DNA of 8,048 nucleotides, taken from NCBI GenBank assembly GCA_031266955.1, contig JAISAA010000300.1, positions 1 through 8,048 on the forward strand, written 5' to 3'. Position numbers and translations under genes: made by a program. Positions 5,489 to 8,048 of this stretch are shown piece after piece. The number at the start of each line of letters is the position of its first letter. The stretch's first letter is position 1. Under the pieces are notes generated by a model, which did no database searches, was not told the origin of the DNA, and saw nothing but the letters and a program-made list of their open reading frames with translations. The DNA is from Oscillospiraceae bacterium (GTDB taxonomy: Bacteria; Bacillota; Clostridia; Oscillospirales; Oscillospiraceae).

Positions 5489-7378
5489 TTACAGTATAAA
5501 ATTCTCCGTGACCGCTTCCCACTCGCGAAGCTTTTCGTCGAGCTCGGCGTCCAGCGGCGCTTGCTCGGCGTCGAGCTCTAACAGGCGCTTGTAGTCCGAC
5601 GAGCGCTCGGCGCGCTCCGCTTCCAGCGCGGCGAGCCGCCGATCGAGCTCCGCGATCTCGCGTTCGAGCCGGCTCGCGGCACGGGCGGCCTCGCGAAGCT
5701 CGCGCTGATTTTGCCGGGCGCGGGCCTGGGGCTTGACCGTTTGCGCGTCCCGCGCGGGGGGAGGCGCCTTAAATTCTTGTGCTTTCAGCTCTTGGAATTC
5801 GTTGAAGCCGCAGCGGTGGTCGTGAAAAATGCCGCCTTCGAGCTCCCACACGCGCGTCGCGAACTTTTCCGTGAAATATCTGTCGTGGGAGACGAAAAGC
5901 AAGGTGCCTTCAAAGCCCGCGACGGCGTCCTCTATCCACTCGCGGGAGGGGATGTCGAGATGATTCGTCGGCTCGTCGAGTATCAAAAAGTTTATATCGG
6001 CGGACATTAAAATACACAGGCGCAGCCGGCTGCGCTCCCCGCCGGACATTTCGCCGACAAGCTTGAATACGTCGTTTCCCGAAAACTTGAACGCGCCGAG
6101 CCTGTTGCGCGCCGTCTGCGGCGAGCATTTTGTTTCATAGAGCACCGTGTCCAGCGCGGAGAGCGTCATACTCTGAAAACTGACGAGCTGCGGCAGATAC
6201 GCCGCGCGGACGGCCGGGCCGAATTTTATCATTCCCGCGTCGCGCTTTTCCTCGCCCAGCAGGACGCGCAGCAGCGTTGTTTTGCCGCTTCCGTTGTCCC
6301 CGAGCAGCGCGATACGCTCTCCGCCGGGGACTTCGGCCGATATTTTTGTGAAAAGTGTTTTTCCGCCGAGAGCTTTGGAGAGCCCTTTGAATTCCAAGGC
6401 CATATCGCCCTTGAATTCGCGCTCGGAAAACTGCCCGCGCAGGGACTTTTCGCGCTCGGGGCGCGCGGTCCCGCCGTCCCGGATGCGCTCTATGCGCGTT
6501 TCGACGGCTTTTGCTTTTATGATCGCCTTTTCGGTCGCCCACGAGCGCATTCGGCGGGCCGTGGCTTCAAGCCGGGCTATTTCCGTCTGCTCGCTTTCGT
6601 ATTTCTTGCGCTGCTCATCCCGGCGCCGCCGCTTTTCCTCGACGAAAAAGCTGTAGCCGCCGCTGTATAATTCGGCCTTGCCGCGCGTCAGCTCTATCGT
6701 CCGGCGGACGGCGCGGTCGAGAAAGTACCTGTCGTGGGAGATGATAAGCGCCGTGCCCTTGAATTTTGACAGATATTCTTCCAGCCATTCGACGGCGTGG
6801 ATGTCCAGATGATTCGTCGGCTCGTCCAGCAGTAAAATGTCCGTGTCTTCGAGGATCAGGCGGGCGAGGTTCACACGCGTTTTTTCTCCGCCGGAGAGAG
6901 TGGAAAACGGCTGCGCGCGCTGGCCCGCCGGGATTTTCAGCCCGTTTGCCACGCGGTTTACCTCATAGTCCTCCGCGTAGCCGCCGCCGCTCTCGAATTG
7001 CTCGGCGAGCGCGCCGTATTCGCGCAGAAGCTCGCGCGAGTCGCTTGTCTCCATCTCCAGCGCGAGCGCGTTCATACGCTCGCGTACCTGATGCACGCGC
7101 TCAAACGCCGAGCGCATAACGTCCTCCGCGGTAAAAGCCTCGGGATAGACCGGTATCTGCGATATCAGCCCTATTTTTTTGGACGGGGAGACAATGACGT
7201 CGCCCTCGTCCGTTTCAAGCTCGCCTATGATGAGGCGGAACAGCGTCGTCTTGCCCGCGCCGTTCGCCCCGAGCAGCCCGACGTGCTCCCCGGCGTTGAC
7301 GTCAAAGCTCACGCCGTCCAAAACGTTTTCGCCCTCGACGAAAGCTTTGACGGCGTTTTTTATAGATATATCTATCAA
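5489..7378 (-). CDS. ABC-F family ATP-binding protein (ribosome-associated, Uup/YdiF-like)
   Basis: This 629-residue soluble protein has two fused ABC domains and no membrane segments, as in ABC-F translation factors and ribosome-protection proteins. Domain 1 has Walker A GANGAGKTT (37-45), signature LSGGE (161-165), Walker B with DEPTNHLD (185-192) and the H-switch His215. The charged interdomain linker (about 240-325, EEKRRRRDEQRKKYESEQ) inserts toward the ribosome in this family. Domain 2 has Walker A GDNGSGKTT (360-368), signature MSGGE (444-448), Walker B with DEPTNHLD (468-475) and His498. A C-terminal arginine/glutamate-rich coiled coil (about 549-623) resembles Uup/YdiF-type tails. 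The start is the TTG at 7378-7376: AGGAGGT lies 6 nt upstream and homology begins at LIDISIKN. An in-frame ATG at 7399 would add 7 residues but would place that site inside the gene. A housekeeping translation role or antibiotic protection are both possible. Confidence 0.94.
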   Translation of the reverse strand: MIDISIKNAVKAFVEGENVLDGVSFDVNAGEHVGLLGANGAGKTTLFRLIIGELETDEGDVIVSPSKKIGLISQIPVYPEAFTAEDVMRSAFERVHQVRERMNALALEMETSDSRELLREYGALAEQFESGGGYAEDYEVNRVANGLKIPAGQRAQPFSTLSGGEKTRVNLARLILEDTDILLLDEPTNHLDIHAVEWLEEYLSKFKGTALIISHDRYFLDRAVRRTIELTRGKAELYSGGYSFFVEEKRRRRDEQRKKYESEQTEIARLEATARRMRSWATEKAIIKAKAVETRIERIRDGGTARPEREKSLRGQFSEREFKGDMALEFKGLSKALGGKTLFTKISAEVPGGERIALLGDNGSGKTTLLRVLLGEEKRDAGMIKFGPAVRAAYLPQLVSFQSMTLSALDTVLYETKCSPQTARNRLGAFKFSGNDVFKLVGEMSGGERSRLRLCILMSADINFLILDEPTNHLDIPSREWIEDAVAGFEGTLLFVSHDRYFTEKFATRVWELEGGIFHDHRCGFNEFQELKAQEFKAPPPARDAQTVKPQARARQNQRELREAARAASRLEREIAELDRRLAALEAERAERSSDYKRLLELDAEQAPLDAELDEKLREWEAVTENFIL

Positions 7379-7384
7379 GGGCGC

Positions 7385-7391
7385 ACCTCCT
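7385..7391 (-). promoter_or_regulatory. Shine-Dalgarno AGGAGGT deciding the TTG start of the ABC-F gene
   Basis: On the minus strand AGGAGGT is followed by 6 nt and then TTG (7378-7376). It matches the 16S rRNA anti-Shine-Dalgarno sequence perfectly and is far better than anything upstream of the in-frame ATG codons at 7399 and 7435. Confidence 0.8.
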
Positions 7392-7399
7392 GTTTTCAT

Positions 7400-7422
7400 T
7401 GAATCTGGCTCCGCCGGATTCA
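7400..7422 (-). promoter_or_regulatory. Hairpin in the ABC-F leader just upstream of the ribosome binding site
   Basis: TGAATC (7400-7405) pairs with GATTCA (7417-7422), then after one mismatch GGC (7407-7409) pairs with GCC (7413-7415) around a TCC loop. It ends 8 nt from the Shine-Dalgarno site, where folding could influence ribosome access. Modest stem length keeps confidence low. Confidence 0.35.
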
Positions 7423-7488
7423 CCAATATTATCAATACGGGCCTACGGCCTGTTGCGCTCTAGCGCGACGTCATTGCTATGGCGCGAC

Positions 7489-7506
7489 GTCGCCCATTCG
7501 GGCGAC
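7489..7506 (-). promoter_or_regulatory. Hairpin near the predicted 5' end of the ABC-F transcript
   Basis: GTCGCCC (7489-7495) and GGGCGAC (7500-7506) form a perfect 7-bp stem with a 4-nt loop. It would lie at the very start of a transcript made from the candidate promoter at 7513-7542, where it could stabilise the RNA. The left arm overlaps the second copy of the direct repeat GCGCGACGTC (7463-7472 and 7482-7491). Confidence 0.35.
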
Positions 7507-7512
7507 TCAAGC

Positions 7513-7542
7513 ATTTTATCATATTGAACAGGAAAATGCAAA
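7513..7542 (-). promoter_or_regulatory. Candidate sigma-A type promoter for the ABC-F gene
   Basis: On the minus strand TTTGCA (7542-7537, 4 of 6 matches to TTGACA) and TAAAAT (7518-7513, 5 of 6 matches to TATAAT) are 18 nt apart in a locally AT-rich patch within GC-rich DNA. Transcription would start near 7506, giving a leader of roughly 128 nt. Confidence 0.45.
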
Positions 7543-7638
7543 AGCGGGCAAATTTGATCCGGCTGTGGGTAACTGACGTCGCCGCCGAGCTAGGGCGGCT
7601 GTGGACGAGTATCAGGATGTGCTGGGGCCGCGCGCGGA

Positions 7639-7652
7639 GGATGACGGCGGGA
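7639..7652 (+). repeat. 14-nt direct repeat, copy 1 (GGATGACGGCGGGA)
   Basis: It is exactly repeated at 7917-7930. The two copies bracket the hairpin cluster, as expected of an insertion flanked by a duplicated sequence or of a repeated sub-unit. Related ATGACGG words occur between them, which favours the sub-unit reading. Confidence 0.65.
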
Positions 7653-7681
7653 CGGGATGACGGGGGAACCGAAATGACGGT

Positions 7682-7711
7682 GTAGGGGCGGACACGCAGG
7701 TCCGCCCCTAC
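7682..7711. repeat. Hairpin A of repeat island, 12-bp perfect stem
   Basis: GTAGGGGCGGAC (7682-7693) and GTCCGCCCCTAC (7700-7711) surround ACGCAG. No T-run follows on either side, so it is not a clear terminator. It shares the GTAGGGGC outer arm with hairpin C. Confidence 0.8.
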
Positions 7712-7822
7712 TACTGCGAAATATCTAAAACTTGTCGTAAAAAGACATAGATTCAATGCATCGCAACGAAAAAGAGCGGCATTTTCTGACAACTTTTAGA
7801 CGTTTCGGCGTACTACGGACGG
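7702..7822. repeat. Imperfect 121-nt palindrome with 35-nt arms
   Basis: The reverse complement of 7702-7736 matches 7788-7822 at 27 of 35 positions by hand alignment. The best block is CTAAAACTTGTC against GACAACTTTTAG, at the inner ends (11 of 12 pairs). The 51-nt centre (7737-7787) is AT-rich compared with its surroundings. The layout is like a miniature inverted-repeat element or a degenerate large hairpin; no transposase is present. Confidence 0.6.
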
Positions 7823-7837
7823 GATACGGTGGACGGC

Positions 7838-7856
7838 GGGCGAACACAGTTCGCCC
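7838..7856. repeat. Hairpin B of repeat island, 8-bp stem
   Basis: GGGCGAAC (7838-7845) and GTTCGCCC (7849-7856) flank a 3-nt loop, followed by CTACG. The right arm continues as GCCCCTAC like hairpin A, but the left arm lacks the matching GTAG, so this looks like a decayed copy of the same hairpin type. Confidence 0.65.
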
Positions 7857-7881
7857 CTACGACGCAATCGTAATGACAGGC

Positions 7882-7909
7882 GTAGGGGCACGGCGTGCCG
7901 TGCCCCTAC
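7882..7909. repeat. Hairpin C of repeat island, 13-bp near-perfect palindrome
   Basis: GTAGGGGCACGGC (7882-7894) and GCCGTGCCCCTAC (7897-7909) are separated by only GT, so the central pairs must open to form a loop. The outer GTAGGGGC and GCCCCTAC arms are the same as in hairpin A while the inner sequence differs, which suggests a repeat family with conserved ends and variable cores. Confidence 0.8.
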
Positions 7910-7916
7910 AGAACGG

Positions 7917-7930
7917 GGATGACGGCGGGA
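7917..7930 (+). repeat. 14-nt direct repeat, copy 2 (GGATGACGGCGGGA)
   Basis: It is identical to 7639-7652. It ends on the base before the ATG of the right-edge gene and itself contains an in-frame ATG (7919), so the repeat supplies either the leader or the first codons of that gene. Confidence 0.65.
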
Positions 7931-8048
7931 ATGGCGGCGAAGAATAACGAATATTGGCGCAAGCGCGCTGAGGAATTAGAGGCGGCGGAGCACGAGGCGG
8001 CGGGGAAGCTTACGGTTGAAGTTGAGCGGGAATTTGAGCTTGCCGTGA
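7931..8048 (+). CDS. Possible phage minor head/capsid protein, N-terminal fragment (3' truncated by window)
   Basis: The frame is open from ATG 7931 to the right edge, giving 39 residues that begin MAAKNNEYWRKRAEELEAAE. The pattern of a few polar residues, then YWxKRxEELE, then a charged helix resembles the start of Firmicutes phage minor capsid or SPP1 gp7-like head morphogenesis proteins. The diagnostic C-terminal domain lies outside the window, so this is a tentative match by recognition. No convincing ribosome binding site is present: the bases upstream are the repeat GGATGACGGCGGGA, and an in-frame ATG at 7919 could add four residues. No terminase or portal gene lies upstream, which would be expected in an intact head module, so it may be a remnant, a prophage edge or an isolated gene. 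Confidence 0.5.
   Translation, partial: MAAKNNEYWRKRAEELEAAEHEAAGKLTVEVEREFELAV

Larger units (their letters stand above)
7543..7930. repeat. Repeat island without a convincing gene
   Basis: This non-coding stretch of nearly 400 bases between the ABC-F promoter and the right-edge gene is mostly inverted and direct repeats. A GCCGCC/GGCGGC hairpin (7581-7599) comes first. Then come the motif ATGACGG, repeated at 7641, 7657 and 7674 and again at 7919, three hairpins with GTAGGGGC/GCCCCTAC-type arms, and a long imperfect palindrome. Open frames across it are short and show no recognisable protein. It resembles the non-autonomous repeat clusters scattered in intergenic regions of many Bacillota; membership of a named family cannot be claimed from one copy. 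Confidence 0.7.

Noticed and set aside
7399..7435. Upstream in-frame ATG starts (7399, 7435) for the ABC-F gene
   Set aside because: The perfect AGGAGGT at 7385-7391 is correctly spaced only for the TTG at 7378, and the extra residues do not belong to the family.
7564..7608. DnaA-box-like words TGTGGGTAA (7564-7572) and TGTGGACGA (7600-7608)
   Set aside because: They have one and two mismatches to the consensus, no AT-rich unwinding region and no dnaA or dnaN nearby; they are also part of a local GGCTGTGG repeat.
7460..7792. A 110-codon minus-strand frame through the repeat island
   Set aside because: It crosses hairpin A and the arms of the long palindrome, resembles no protein and has no ribosome binding site; it is better explained as repeat DNA.
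7639..7930. CRISPR array
   Set aside because: The repeats are hairpins with differing cores and irregular spacing, not identical repeats with uniform unique spacers, and no cas gene is present.

Overview
The window looks like a chromosomal segment of a fairly GC-rich Gram-positive bacterium, most plausibly a clostridial member of the Bacillota. This rests on an Obg GTPase with the C-terminal OCT domain, strong AGGAG-type ribosome binding sites, a TTG start, DHHW-family proteins next to an MBOAT acyltransferase, and a long ABC-F ATPase. No species call can be made from the sequence alone.

Layout. Positions 1-2788 (+) carry a cell-envelope O-acylation cluster: the 3' end of an MBOAT O-acyltransferase, then two tandem paralogous DHHW (AlgX/AlgJ-like, SGNH-type) exported proteins. 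The second has a proline-rich spacer of about 64 residues that the first lacks. Only 18 nt later comes the Obg GTPase gene (2807-4228, +). Its product has about 51 extra N-terminal residues, encoded by a GC-rich, palindrome-filled stretch that looks like a captured repeat element.

A short intergenic region with two palindromes (4229-4318) leads into a visibly lower-GC two-gene cassette: a nitroreductase-family flavoprotein (4319-4903) and a ClbS/DfsB-family four-helix-bundle protein (4933-5469). Together they suggest detoxification of or self-protection against reactive small molecules, probably acquired separately from their neighbours. Convergent to them, with 19 nt between stops, is an ABC-F ribosome-associated ATPase (5489-7378, -) using a TTG start behind a near-perfect Shine-Dalgarno site. 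It has a hairpin-containing leader and a candidate promoter at 7513-7542.

Positions 7543-7930 hold no convincing gene. They hold a repeat island: three hairpins of the GTAGGGGC...GCCCCTAC kind, an imperfect 121-nt palindrome with 35-nt arms, and two copies of a 14-nt direct repeat. The second copy touches the start of a gene running off the right edge (7931-8048, +), whose first 39 residues resemble the N-terminus of phage minor head/capsid proteins.

The genes probably act in three groups: envelope polysaccharide modification (MBOAT and DHHW, apparently co-transcribed with obg), small-molecule defence (nitroreductase and ClbS-like), and translation-linked ATPase function (ABC-F, with Obg as a separate ribosome factor). 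No complete new defence or mobile system is visible. The most unusual items are the obg 5' extension, the repeat island abutting a phage-like gene, and the low-GC nitroreductase/ClbS pair.
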